Counted from the stretch's first letter, positions 9,297-18,661 are shown. The stretch is DNA of 64,000 bases from Niastella soli (GCF_017742245.1 NZ_JAGHKO010000010.1:310001-374000); one strand, 5' to 3'. The notes: a model not told the origin generated them from the sequence alone. Numbers and translations are program-made.

Positions 9297-10094
9297 TCAT
9301 TCGGCAAAAAGCGCTTGTTCCATCCCCTTTCTAAAGGCCTCATCACCCACCTGCAACCGTTGCGCATACAAGGCTTTTGCATCTTCCCCCGCAAAATATC
9401 TCAAGGTGTCTTTACCATCTGTGGCGGCTTCATATACGACTTCGGCAACCTGTTCAGCGGATGAAAACTGGGCCGGGTCTACTTTTGAGAATAATTGATT
9501 GACCCATTTATCATAAACAGGGTGTTTGGTATACTCAGCCGACCGGCTCAGGTAATCGGTTTGAATTCCACCGGGAGCCACTGTTTTAATGGTAACCCCG
9601 ATCTTTTTCAGTTCAAACGTCATGCTTTCGCTCCAGCCTTCCAACCCCCATTTTGTTGCATGGTATAAGGCGCTGAAAGGATAAGCCACAAACCCGCCAA
9701 TAGAAGTAGTGGTTATAAAAGTACCGCTGTGTTTTTCTCTGAAATAAGGAATAAATGCATGGGTAACCCGCATTACCCCCAGCAGGTTCGTTTCAATTTG
9801 ACGTACCATTTGTTCATCGGTCATTGGTTCAAAGGGACCCATTAAACCATAACCGGCATTGTTGAACACTACATCGATATTGGCCATGGCCATGGCCTTT
9901 TGGGTGGTCTCTTTTATCTGGGCCGGGTTGGTAACATCCAATGGCAATAATGTAATGTTATTGATCCCATTCAATTCCTTTTCATTGGCCGGATTACGCA
10001 TGGTGGCAATGACCTGCCAACCCCTTGATGCGAATAATTTTGCTGTTGCCTTGCCCAAACCTGTTGAAGCGCCTGTAATAAAGATCGTTTTCAT
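9297..10094 (-). CDS. SDR family NAD(P)-dependent oxidoreductase (module 1)
   Basis: A 265-residue classical short-chain dehydrogenase. The nucleotide-binding glycine motif TGASTGLG lies near residues 6-13, NNAG near 85, and the catalytic YHATK near 150; a serine (TTTSIGG) precedes the tyrosine. Start chosen at the ATG at 10094 because MKTIFITGAS is the normal family beginning; an upstream in-frame start would add twelve residues with no family match. The substrate cannot be read from sequence. The gene lies 18 bp upstream of its AraC neighbour, and its 5' region carries a 21-bp-spaced direct repeat, so control by that AraC protein is likely. Confidence 0.9.
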   Translation of the reverse strand: MKTIFITGASTGLGKATAKLFASRGWQVIATMRNPANEKELNGINNITLLPLDVTNPAQIKETTQKAMAMANIDVVFNNAGYGLMGPFEPMTDEQMVRQIETNLLGVMRVTHAFIPYFREKHSGTFITTTSIGGFVAYPFSALYHATKWGLEGWSESMTFELKKIGVTIKTVAPGGIQTDYLSRSAEYTKHPVYDKWVNQLFSKVDPAQFSSAEQVAEVVYEAATDGKDTLRYFAGEDAKALYAQRLQVGDEAFRKGMEQALFAE

Positions 10095-10116
10095 TTTGTA
10101 ATTCAATTTTGTATTA

Positions 10117-10177
10117 CAAAAGTCCAACAAGGTGGCCGGGAGAATGTGTCCAATTTGAGGGTAGTTGTATCCAAAAT
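10117..10177 (-). promoter_or_regulatory. Putative AraC operator and promoter of the module 1 SDR gene
   Basis: Read on the coding strand, ATTTTGGATAC (10177-10167) is repeated as AAATTGGACAC (10156-10146), start to start exactly 21 bp, two turns of the helix. About 20 bp further on lies GACTTTTG (10124-10117), one base off the Bacteroidota -7 box TAnnTTTG. The near copy therefore covers the place of the -33 element, as expected of an AraC activator touching RNA polymerase. No experiment supports this; the assignment rests on the repeat and on the same layout in module 2. Confidence 0.6.
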
Positions 10178-10196
10178 GATTGCAGGGTATAATGAT

Positions 10197-10889
10197 TTAT
10201 ACCTTTTTCTGCTCCCTGAAATACCTGAGCAATTCCAATGTTACTAAATAGTGCTCTTTGTACATTCCGGGTAACTCTGTTTCAACCTCCTCATAATCTG
10301 TTAACAACTTTTCAAAGATGCTATCGGGATCTTTTGCTGGGTAACACAAGGCTTCTATAACCAACTTCCTTATGGCATATGGACTTGTAAAAAAACGGTC
10401 GAGTTCATTTGTTGTCATTTCTTCCTGACCATAGTATACCCGACGTACTGTTTTGTATCTGTCTATGAATTCGGTTTCAAGGTATCCTATCGCTTTTTTT
10501 AATACGGTCAGGACGGTACGTATTTGTTCCTCATCGGCTCCATCAATAGGGGCCATCCCATAAAGTAAACTATTTACAACAGGTATGTCTTTTAATGACA
10601 TTCTCTTTCTTATGGTACCATTAAAATCAATCCCATATTCTTTCATTTCACGATCGCACTGAGGTATTTCATATTTTTCCAACAATGGTTGCAGAATAGC
10701 TTCTACCACTTCAAATCTTTTTATAGCATATACCATTTCCCTGATCCGAAAAAAACCGGCATCACTTACTAATCCAAAACAGAAAGCCTTTGAATTGTCC
10801 TTAGCAACCAGGGTAATTCCATTAGAAGATATCATGCACAGAAACTCATTCCCAAACAATTCTTCCGATACTTTTTTAAATATCTCCAT
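10197..10889 (-). CDS. Uncharacterised protein, second copy of a tandem paralogous pair
   Basis: A 230-residue soluble protein, clearly homologous to the protein encoded directly upstream (10892-11581). Shared stretches include EELFGNEF, GITL.AKDNSKAFCFGL, EAILQPLL.KY and the F.DRYKT segment near residue 150. There is no signal peptide, membrane segment or motif I recognise. The spacing to its paralogue is only 2 bp, so both are in one transcript. The N-terminal half is well conserved between copies and the C-terminal half more variable. Immunity-type or stress proteins often occur as such tandem duplicates, but nothing here proves that; function unknown. Confidence 0.75.
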   Translation of the reverse strand: MEIFKKVSEELFGNEFLCMISSNGITLVAKDNSKAFCFGLVSDAGFFRIREMVYAIKRFEVVEAILQPLLEKYEIPQCDREMKEYGIDFNGTIRKRMSLKDIPVVNSLLYGMAPIDGADEEQIRTVLTVLKKAIGYLETEFIDRYKTVRRVYYGQEEMTTNELDRFFTSPYAIRKLVIEALCYPAKDPDSIFEKLLTDYEEVETELPGMYKEHYLVTLELLRYFREQKKV

Positions 10890-10891
10890 CT

Positions 10892-11581
10892 TTAAACCAG
10901 CTCGCGTTTAAAATACCGGTGTAATTCCATTGTTGCTTTACCATGGTCTTTAAACTGATCGTACTTTTTTTCAATTTCCTGATAGTCTTTAATAGTTTCC
11001 TCAAACTCGCTATCTAATTCTGCTGAGGGGTTACACAAGGAAGCAAGGGCCAAATACCTGATTGGAGCGGGGGTATTGAAAAACTCACCGCCCTCGTCCG
11101 GAGTCATTTGTTGCTGGGCTTCATATACCTGTTCTATTGTTTTGTACCGGTCCATAAAATCAGCTTCCAGGTAGGCAATTGCCTTTTCAAACTGGGTCAA
11201 TACCTTACGTATTTGCGTAGCATCTGTCTTATTAATAGTGGTGCCTTCCACAATAAAACCGGCATCCACACCAGGGATGTCCTTCATGGGCATGCCTTTT
11301 TTTATAGTGCCAATAAAATCAACATTATATATAGCCATTTCAAAATCACTTTGAGGCATGTCGTATTTTGTCAGCAGGGGTTGCAAGATGGCGTCTACTT
11401 CTTCAAAACTTTTTATTGCATATATATTTTCTCTGACAATAAAACTGTCGTCATAATCGATGAGCCCAAAACAAAAAGCCTTTGAATTATCCTTTGCAGT
11501 CAAGGTGATCCCTTTAGGATTAATTAAACACTGAAACTCATTTCCGAACAGTTCCTCTGTGATCTTTTTCAGGATTTCCAT
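10892..11581 (-). CDS. Uncharacterised protein, first copy of a tandem paralogous pair
   Basis: A 229-residue soluble protein that starts MEILKKITEELFGNEF, parallel to its downstream copy's MEIFKKVSEELFGNEF. That parallel fixes the start at 11581 rather than at an in-frame codon further upstream (11647), which would add a hydrophobic stretch that is missing in the copy. No domain is recognised. The protein is acidic and predicted largely helical in its second half. The two genes probably arose by a local duplication and now differ throughout. No toxin, nuclease or secretion gene adjoins them, so an immunity role cannot be argued from context. Confidence 0.75.
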   Translation of the reverse strand: MEILKKITEELFGNEFQCLINPKGITLTAKDNSKAFCFGLIDYDDSFIVRENIYAIKSFEEVDAILQPLLTKYDMPQSDFEMAIYNVDFIGTIKKGMPMKDIPGVDAGFIVEGTTINKTDATQIRKVLTQFEKAIAYLEADFMDRYKTIEQVYEAQQQMTPDEGGEFFNTPAPIRYLALASLCNPSAELDSEFEETIKDYQEIEKKYDQFKDHGKATMELHRYFKRELV

Positions 11582-11792
11582 AGAATAAATATTGAATTTA
11601 TCCACAAGAAACAAAAAGGCGGTAAGAAACCAAACAATTCGCATCAATTGTAAATAAAAAATTTATTATATACAGAAAGGTTTTAAAGCGGTCACAATAA
11701 AGGAATGGTCTTTTCTGTAACAAAAACCCATAGCTGTAAAATTGGAATGGTATTGGCTGAAGGGTTCATGCAATCTAACCATACCCATTGAT

Positions 11793-14700
11793 ATGACTAT
11801 TTCTACTTGGAAAGGCCTGATCTTCTCATGTGTTCTTTTTTTTATGTTTCCTTTTATTTCTCATGCCCAGGAAGGCATGCCGATAGCTGTACGACCTTGT
11901 GGCACAGACAGGCTATTGGCGCAATTAAGAAAGAATCCCGCCTTCGCGGCAAGGGAGAATGCTATAAACCAGCTTATTACAAAGAAACATTATTTGCATG
12001 TTGCGGCCGCTCCACCCGCCGTTGTTATATTACCAGTAGTGGTTCATATCATCAATGAAGATCCCAACGCTTATACGGATGCAGCTGTTATCCAAGCCAT
12101 ACAGGCGCTCAATGATGCGTATAGTGCTTCGGGTACTTTTGCCGGCGGACGAACCGATACCCGGATCCAGTTCTGTCTAGCCAAAACCGCCCCCGATGGT
12201 GGCCGTACCAACGGCATAGTTCGTACCCACTCCTATCTCTCAGATTTTGACTATGACATGGAAGGTGACGAACTCATTGGACTCGGTGCGTGGGACCGGA
12301 ACCGTTACATCAACATCTGGGTGGTATCTGCCATCAGATCTGAATTCATGCAGGATTTTAGTTGCGGCAGCTGGACCCGTCTTACCATGGGCGGTTATGC
12401 CAGTGCTGGTGGCGATGTGGTGGTATCTGGTTTGGGCGTAGACCTGGTAGCGCATGAGATGGGGCATTATCTTAGTCTTGCACATACTTTTGCTGCAAGG
12501 GACTGTAGAAACAATGACTGTCTTACCGACGGCGATATGGTGTGCGACACCCCTCCTGAACGTACTATCGCCGGCGGAGGTTGTAGTGCCCCACAGAACT
12601 CCTGTAGCACCGATACCCTGTCGGGTTTTACGACAGATGTAAACGACCTCCCTGATAATTTTATGGATTATGGTTCCGGAGCAGGCTGTGTAATGGGCTT
12701 TACACCGGGACAGGCTGAAAGGATGCAAAATTTTATTGCAACCGCCTTACCGCAAATGGTGAACAGTACCGTTTGTAATGACCCCTGTGGCGCTGCCATT
12801 ACAGCCAGTTTCACCCGCAATATAGAATATCCTGTAGTAGGCGATGTGGTAACATTTACGGCTGCTACCATTGCAGGGCAAACCCTGCAATGGCTGGTAG
12901 ATGGCACCCCGGCCGGTACTGGCCCAACGCTCACTATAACAGTATTGCAGAAGAAGACCTACAAACTGGAATTACGGGTAACCGATAACGCGAGTGGCTG
13001 CCGCGCTTCCACAACAGATGCCTTTCAGGTAAGCTGCGGCGTTGTGGCAAGGTTCTATCCCGACAAACGTAAGATAGCTTCCAAAGACGGGATCCAAACC
13101 GATCACATTGTATTTACCAATCGTTCCCGCAATGCAACTGCCTGGAAATGGCTCATGAGCAACGACAAAGGCATGACTGAACAGGTGGTGAGCACCGATG
13201 AACAACTGGATTATCTGTTCAAGAACCCCGGCACTTATAAAGTAAGACTGTATGCTACCAATGGAAGTTGTGAAGATACTTCCAACCCGGTTACCATTGT
13301 GGTGGATGACCCCACTGCCGATGGCGTGATCCATATAGAAAGTGTTTCCTGTTATCAGCAGGATAAAGTAAAGGTGGAGCTTTGGTTTGAGAACCGGGGT
13401 TATGTGACCATCCCCAAGAATACGCCCCTTTCATTTTATGATGACGATCCCCGCACCGGCAGAGGAAAGTTGTTGGGTACTCCTTTCCTGCTTCCCAATG
13501 ACCTTCCCGGGAAATGTGCATCTTATCTGTATAATACTACTGTGATCGTTGGCCGTGAATACCTGGACACGCTGGTGTCAGTGATGAATGACAACGGCAC
13601 TACCCTGCCATTGGCACTTCCCAATACAGGTTTGCCGGAAGTAACTTTTAATAATAACATCAATATCAAAAAGGGATTCAGCTTCCGGGCCACGGTTACC
13701 CCGAATGAATATACATTACAACCACAGCAGCAACAGGCGCTGGAGCCCATTGTTATCAGTGGGGGTGCCATCACTACTGCCACCTGGGATGCTTCTCCTT
13801 ACCTCAGTTGTACCAATTGTATCAATACTACGTTTACTGCCTTATACCGGCAGGATACGCTTGCTACGGCAAAAGTGCGCATCTACACAGATAATGCCTG
13901 CTATAGTGATGCAGCGGTGAAAATACATATTCCCATAGTTGACGACTACACCGTAACCCTGAACGACCTGCAATGTTCCAGCACAGACGGTCTGCATGTG
14001 GATTTCTCTCTTTGTAATGCTTATCCGCAAGGAAACATACCAGCAAATCTGCAAGTGGATTTCTATGACCGGTTGCCAACAGATCCGGCGGCCGTGAAGC
14101 TGGGCAATAGTTTTCTTACGCCAACGATCAGCACCGGCACCTGCAGTAATTATGAGCAATATATCCCGGGCACTACGTCAGGCAATGTGTTTGCCGTGGT
14201 GAATAAAGACCGGCAGGCATATCCACCAGCAAGCGGGTTAAATGAATCTGATTATAACAACAATACCCATAGTCATAATTACATTCCACCGGTATTGACG
14301 GTGTTGCCCAATGATACAACCGTGTTCCGTAAAGCCCCTTTCAATCTCTATTATGAGGTACCCGGCTTTACACCTGTATCATACTTATGGGATAACAGCA
14401 GTAGCTATACGCTCAGCTGTACTACCTGCCCCAGCCCGGTAGCTACTATGCTCGACAGTGGACTGGTGAGTCTGCAAGTGACCAACCAGTACGGTTGCGT
14501 TTTAAAAGCGCAGGAGTATGTACATATCTTTCCACCCGATATGACAGTAGAATTGTTATCGGCAGAATGTTTTGACGAAGCACATATCCAGGTAAAATTC
14601 AAGGTATGTATGGGTAATGGTTATGACACTGTTTACAAACAGATACCGGTATCGTTTTACAATGGATCACCGGATGATGCCGCCACCAAATTATTATCTC

Positions 14701-15404
14701 CCAATTATGCTACACCGGCACCTGTATTTGGTGAATGCCGTGAATTTACCCATGTAGTAACGGCGCCAGGCACCAGCCAGGTGACAGCCCTGGTGAACGA
14801 TTCAAAAACGCAGCCTTTTAAGGAAACCAATTATACCAATAACCAGAGCAGTCTGAAATATGAAGCCTTTACCATTGAACCCACGCCCGCAATAATTACC
14901 CTGGCGCGACCAGGCAACGTGCCATTGCGCACAACTGTTAAAGGGGGTACCGCGGCTTCGTATCTTTGGAAGCCGGCATCAGGACTTTCCTGCGACACCT
15001 GTGCCGAACCAGTTGCCACCGCATCGTCCTCTATAAAATACCTGGTAACTGTTACCAATAATCACTACTGTAAGGATACGGCAACCATATACATTCAAAC
15101 TTTTGTGAAGACCGGCGTTGCAATGCCCAATGCGTTTTCGCCCAATGGTGACGGACGAAATGATTATTTCTATGTAATGGGTGGGTTGGATATCCAGAAA
15201 GTAAAGAACCTGTCGGTCTTTAACCGGTATGGACAAAAGATCTTTGAGTCGCTCAACTCACCGGCCAATGACCGTAAGTTTGGCTGGGATGGCAGACAGA
15301 ATGGGAAAAAGGTTGATTTTGGCACCTATGTTTACTTTGCGGCAGTAGAATATCTTGATGGAACTGTTCAAACATTTAAAGGAACAGTTATCGTAACGCC
15401 GTAA
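11793..15404 (+). CDS. Large secreted M43-family metalloprotease with type B (CHU_C) T9SS tail
   Basis: A 1203-residue exoprotein. MTISTWKGLIFSCVLFF through SHAQ is a signal peptide, which sets the start at 11793. The catalytic domain has HEMGHYLSLAH at about 221-231 (serine replaces the usual glycine of HExxHxxGxxH) and NFMDYGSGAGCVMGFT with the Met-turn. PKD-like domains follow (about 335-520). Then come three copies of a CARDB-like module, each opening with a cysteine segment and reading V-FYD/N with a closing C, near 525, 735 and 925. Each of the last two is preceded by an SCTNC/SCTTC-type segment. The end, PNAFSPNGDGRNDYF through FNRYGQKIF to GTVIVTP, is the gliding-motility-associated C-terminal domain used as a type B T9SS signal. 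A strong terminator follows. Confidence 0.88.
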   Translation: MTISTWKGLIFSCVLFFMFPFISHAQEGMPIAVRPCGTDRLLAQLRKNPAFAARENAINQLITKKHYLHVAAAPPAVVILPVVVHIINEDPNAYTDAAVIQAIQALNDAYSASGTFAGGRTDTRIQFCLAKTAPDGGRTNGIVRTHSYLSDFDYDMEGDELIGLGAWDRNRYINIWVVSAIRSEFMQDFSCGSWTRLTMGGYASAGGDVVVSGLGVDLVAHEMGHYLSLAHTFAARDCRNNDCLTDGDMVCDTPPERTIAGGGCSAPQNSCSTDTLSGFTTDVNDLPDNFMDYGSGAGCVMGFTPGQAERMQNFIATALPQMVNSTVCNDPCGAAITASFTRNIEYPVVGDVVTFTAATIAGQTLQWLVDGTPAGTGPTLTITVLQKKTYKLELRVTDNASGCRASTTDAFQVSCGVVARFYPDKRKIASKDGIQTDHIVFTNRSRNATAWKWLMSNDKGMTEQVVSTDEQLDYLFKNPGTYKVRLYATNGSCEDTSNPVTIVVDDPTADGVIHIESVSCYQQDKVKVELWFENRGYVTIPKNTPLSFYDDDPRTGRGKLLGTPFLLPNDLPGKCASYLYNTTVIVGREYLDTLVSVMNDNGTTLPLALPNTGLPEVTFNNNINIKKGFSFRATVTPNEYTLQPQQQQALEPIVISGGAITTATWDASPYLSCTNCINTTFTALYRQDTLATAKVRIYTDNACYSDAAVKIHIPIVDDYTVTLNDLQCSSTDGLHVDFSLCNAYPQGNIPANLQVDFYDRLPTDPAAVKLGNSFLTPTISTGTCSNYEQYIPGTTSGNVFAVVNKDRQAYPPASGLNESDYNNNTHSHNYIPPVLTVLPNDTTVFRKAPFNLYYEVPGFTPVSYLWDNSSSYTLSCTTCPSPVATMLDSGLVSLQVTNQYGCVLKAQEYVHIFPPDMTVELLSAECFDEAHIQVKFKVCMGNGYDTVYKQIPVSFYNGSPDDAATKLLSPNYATPAPVFGECREFTHVVTAPGTSQVTALVNDSKTQPFKETNYTNNQSSLKYEAFTIEPTPAIITLARPGNVPLRTTVKGGTAASYLWKPASGLSCDTCAEPVATASSSIKYLVTVTNNHYCKDTATIYIQTFVKTGVAMPNAFSPNGDGRNDYFYVMGGLDIQKVKNLSVFNRYGQKIFESLNSPANDRKFGWDGRQNGKKVDFGTYVYFAAVEYLDGTVQTFKGTVIVTP

Positions 15405-15424
15405 AAGAGATACAAATAAAATGT

Positions 15425-15473
15425 AATAACAAAGCCCTGATCCCGGCTGAGCCGGGACCGGGGCTTTGTTATT
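15425..15473 (+). terminator. Strong intrinsic terminator
   Basis: AATAACAAAGCCC at 15425-15437 pairs with GGGCTTTGTTATT at 15461-15473, and the interior folds further through TCCCGGC/GCCGGGA. It lies 20 bp after the stop of the large protease gene. Confidence 0.9.
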
Positions 15474-15748
15474 GGGCATTTTGACGATTAATAGCTCCTA
15501 AAGCTTTCAAATCTGGATTTTTCTTTCTAATATAGCGCCCTGAAAAGAATCCTCCTGTGAATTTCCTACCATTATAAGGCTCCAATTTCCCCCGAAACAA
15601 TTTATAGATCCATTATAATTTTCCTTTAATTGATTTTAAAGGGCTCCAATTTTCCTGTCATCCTGTTTGCTTACCCCACATTCCTTTGAACAACAACCTT
15701 CCAATTTCTATGTGCCTTTGCTTATACTAAGACACACAATAAACATTT
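15474..15748. other. Intergenic region with a repeated GGCTCCAATTT word
   Basis: Between the terminator and the delta-60 repeat gene there is no reading frame or RNA gene that I recognise. The word GGCTCCAATTT occurs at 15578-15588 and again at 15642-15652, 64 bp apart. Its role, if any, is unknown. Confidence 0.45.
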
Positions 15749-17659
15749 ATGAAGAAGCTTACTTCTACTCTCACAATGGCCTTTTTATGCCTGTACGTTA
15801 GTGCCCAGGTTGGAAGCCTGGACATTCAATTCAATGCTTCAGGCACAAACGGGATCGGCCCCGGATTCAGGATCGATAATCCCTCTGGTTTACCGGACGT
15901 ATATGATTTTGGAACGGCTATGGCCTTTACCTCAGATGGCAAAATATTAGTGGCCGGTTATACTCAAAACGACGATTATTTTCTCGTTGTCCGGTATACT
16001 AAGGCCGGCATATTGGATAATTCCTTTGGCACCGGCGGTGTAGTCAGGGTACGTTCAGAGGATGGGCCGGGAGGTAACTCCGCACGCGGGTATGGGATGG
16101 CTCTGCAACCTGATGGCAAAATAGTAGTGGCAGGCTGGAACTGGCCCACCAATAAAGATTTTTGTGTAATGCGTTTCAATGAAGATGGCAGCTTTGACAA
16201 TAGCTTTGGAACAGATGGAAAAGTTACCACCAACCTGGGGCCTGGTAATGACGAAGCACGCAATGTGGCCATACAAAATGACGGCAAAATTGTGGTGACA
16301 GGCTTTAGCTTCAATGCCTCCGGCAATTCAGATTATGCAGTAGTACGATATAAACCTGATGGTTCACTGGATGGTTCATTTGGTAGCGGCGGCATTGTAA
16401 AAACAAACATCAATAGTTACGATATTGCACAAGGCATTTCGATCAATAACACTACCGGCGCCATCACCATAGCCGGAACCAGCAATTCAAGTTTTGAAAA
16501 CACCCACACAGGCAATGGAGATTTCACGGTAGTACGTTATACATCCAGCGGTGCGCTCGATGGCAACTTTGGTTCGGGTGGTATTGCTACTTTCGATATT
16601 GGTACCGGTACGTATGATGAGGCGCGTGGCATGGCCGTTCAACCCGATGGTCAATTGTTAGTGGCCGGCATCACAAAACCGGGTGGTGCGCGTGGCGCCA
16701 ATAGCGATGTGGTTGTATTACGGATAGCTACTGATGGTTCATTAGATGGCACCTTTGGTTCAGGTGGTAAAGCAATTGCAAATTATACAGGTCTAAACTC
16801 GGATGATGATTGCAACAGCGTAGCCCTGCAAAGCGATGGTAAAATTGTGATCGGTGGCAGCGTTGACATTTTCCCTACTTCAAATGGTGATAAAAAACTC
16901 GGTTTAATGACAATGCGTTTTACGGCTGCCGGCCAACTCGATGTAACTTTTGATGGAGATGGAAAAGCAGCCGCTAATATAGCTTTGACTGATGATGATA
17001 GAGCCCTGGTGGTTGCACTGAACGGTGACCGTATTTACCTGGCTGGCACCAGCGGTGGACCTCCCGATCTCGCTATAGCCGCTTTCCAGAACGATAATTC
17101 TACGCTACCCATGATACTTACCCAGTTTTATGGCCAAAAACAAACCAGCAGCGTAGTATTACAATGGACTACCAGCATGGAAGAGAATGTATCGCAGTTT
17201 GTAGTTGAACGCAGCAACGATGGTAAAACCTTTAAAGCCATTGGAACTGTTGCAGCTACCGGCAACAGCTTTACTGCCAGAAACTATTCATTTGCTGATC
17301 AAAGTCCGTTTACCACTGCCGACAACTATTACCGTTTACGGGTACAGGATCTTGATGGCAGTGTTACCTTTAGTAAGATCCTTATCATTAAATACGCTGC
17401 CGGATCAACTTCCAATTTGCAAATATTCCCCAACCCTGTTAAGAATGTACTACAGGTTCAAATACCCGGTGGATTTAATGGTAATACCAGTTTGCAGGTA
17501 TTTGATCTAAATGGCCAGTTGGTAAAGAGGAGCATTCTTACCTCCAATGGCAATGCCCTGAATACCACATTGGACATAAGCACACTACCGGTTGGTGTAT
17601 ATACGCTGAAGGCTACCGATGGCCACATTTCAATTAACACGCGGTTTGTGAAACAATAA
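15749..17659 (+). CDS. Delta-60 repeat exoprotein with type A T9SS tail
   Basis: A 636-residue exported protein with a signal peptide (residues 1-19, ending VSAQ). Residues about 20-440 consist of seven or so delta-60 repeats, each with a variant of LD-SFGSGG followed by QPDGKIVVAG, which fold as beta-propeller blades. A domain at about 450-545 (LPMILTQFYGQKQ, VVERSNDGKTF, YYRLRVQDLDG) is the fibronectin-like linker common in T9SS proteins. The end, LQIFPNPVKNVLQV through LPVGVYTLKA to TRFVKQ, is a Por secretion C-terminal sorting domain. No catalytic motif is visible; a surface binding or adhesive role is likely but not shown. Confidence 0.88.
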   Translation: MKKLTSTLTMAFLCLYVSAQVGSLDIQFNASGTNGIGPGFRIDNPSGLPDVYDFGTAMAFTSDGKILVAGYTQNDDYFLVVRYTKAGILDNSFGTGGVVRVRSEDGPGGNSARGYGMALQPDGKIVVAGWNWPTNKDFCVMRFNEDGSFDNSFGTDGKVTTNLGPGNDEARNVAIQNDGKIVVTGFSFNASGNSDYAVVRYKPDGSLDGSFGSGGIVKTNINSYDIAQGISINNTTGAITIAGTSNSSFENTHTGNGDFTVVRYTSSGALDGNFGSGGIATFDIGTGTYDEARGMAVQPDGQLLVAGITKPGGARGANSDVVVLRIATDGSLDGTFGSGGKAIANYTGLNSDDDCNSVALQSDGKIVIGGSVDIFPTSNGDKKLGLMTMRFTAAGQLDVTFDGDGKAAANIALTDDDRALVVALNGDRIYLAGTSGGPPDLAIAAFQNDNSTLPMILTQFYGQKQTSSVVLQWTTSMEENVSQFVVERSNDGKTFKAIGTVAATGNSFTARNYSFADQSPFTTADNYYRLRVQDLDGSVTFSKILIIKYAAGSTSNLQIFPNPVKNVLQVQIPGGFNGNTSLQVFDLNGQLVKRSILTSNGNALNTTLDISTLPVGVYTLKATDGHISINTRFVKQ

Positions 17660-17674
17660 GACTTTCTGAATAAG

Positions 17675-17707
17675 AAAAGCCCTCCCGATAAATTCCGGAG
17701 GGCTTTT
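17675..17707 (+). terminator. Intrinsic terminator
   Basis: AAAAGCCCTCC pairs with GGAGGGCTTTT around a short loop and is followed by T. It begins 16 bp after the delta-60 repeat gene. Confidence 0.88.
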
Positions 17708-17826
17708 TGCATTTCAAGGGTCAGTCATAAGTAAATAGTCTAATATATGCAACGAAATCATCACCGATCATGTCAACTTTAGCTGAAATAGCATTCGTTT
17801 AACATACTTTGGGTACCGATATTTTT

Positions 17827-17834
17827 TATATTTG
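17827..17834 (+). promoter_or_regulatory. Candidate -7 promoter box
   Basis: TATATTTG fits the Bacteroidota -7 consensus TAnnTTTG and lies 20 bp before the lipoprotein start codon. A TTTG at 17808-17811 could be the upstream element, though 15 bp is a short spacing. Confidence 0.45.
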
Positions 17835-17854
17835 TTACACTAACCAAAACCGTT

Positions 17855-18661
17855 ATGAATTACTTTAAACCCTTTTACCGATTACTGCTTTGCTGTTCAT
17901 TGGCATTATTCATTAATGCTTGCGGAAAACATGATGATGAGCCCGATAACAGAGAATATGTGGTGAAAGAAATATATGTTGGTGACCAGCTTAGATATTC
18001 TTATGAATATAATAACAACTGGCAGGTAACAACTTCAACGTCTAATGATCCTGTTACGCTGCGGATATGGACGCACCAAACTACCAGCTATAGTTATAAC
18101 AACAACGCACAGTTGGCTAAAACAGAACTGATTAATACCACAACCGCCAGCATGCCATTTACCGACACAAGAACCGAATATACTTATAACAGTCAGGGGC
18201 AGCTTGTACAGTCTAAAGCATATAAGTTGAATACCAGCGAATTGCTTTATTCTGATGAGTATGCTTATAGCGGTCGAACCATCGTTCAAACCCACTCCAT
18301 TCCAGCCAAAGTTGGGTCTAAAGTAGTAGTGACGCTTGACGACAGGGGAAATATAACAGAGCGGGTTTTAACTTATGATACCACATCTGTCCCCTACCTT
18401 ACAGAGCAATGGTCCGACTATGATGATAAAAAGAATATTCTGGGTCCTAACGCCGCTTACATAACACAAAGTCCCATGATTGGTCTTGTTATGTCAAAAA
18501 ATAATTTTCGTAAGTACAGCTTCCACTACCAGGATCTGAATTTGGTTAGTACGCCACCAACAACCTACGAGTATTCCTATAATCGTGCGGGATATGTTAC
18601 AAATTGTAAAATTAACATGGGGGAAAGTACCAGAAAGTATGTGTTGATACCCAAAGAATGA
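17855..18661 (+). CDS. Uncharacterised lipoprotein
   Basis: A 268-residue protein with a lipoprotein signal: hydrophobic residues 8-20, then lipobox INAC with cysteine at about 23. The mature part is rich in tyrosine and threonine and contains repeated Y-Y-N or YEYSYN units (YSYEYNNNWQV, YTYNSQGQLVQ, YEYSYNRAGYV) reminiscent of YD-type repeats found in several Bacteroidota lipoproteins. No enzyme motif is seen. It is probably anchored in the inner or outer membrane, facing the periplasm or surface. It stands alone, with a TAnnTTTG box just upstream. Confidence 0.75.
   Translation: MNYFKPFYRLLLCCSLALFINACGKHDDEPDNREYVVKEIYVGDQLRYSYEYNNNWQVTTSTSNDPVTLRIWTHQTTSYSYNNNAQLAKTELINTTTASMPFTDTRTEYTYNSQGQLVQSKAYKLNTSELLYSDEYAYSGRTIVQTHSIPAKVGSKVVVTLDDRGNITERVLTYDTTSVPYLTEQWSDYDDKKNILGPNAAYITQSPMIGLVMSKNNFRKYSFHYQDLNLVSTPPTTYEYSYNRAGYVTNCKINMGESTRKYVLIPKE

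Noticed and set aside
8364-10094. Possibility that the first AraC/SDR pair is a recent mobile insertion
   Set aside because: No terminal repeats, transposase or integrase nearby, and no visible change in base composition.
12240-15236. Several antisense open frames inside the large protease gene
   Set aside because: They lie opposite a well-supported gene with signal peptide, domains and sorting tail, and show no family features.
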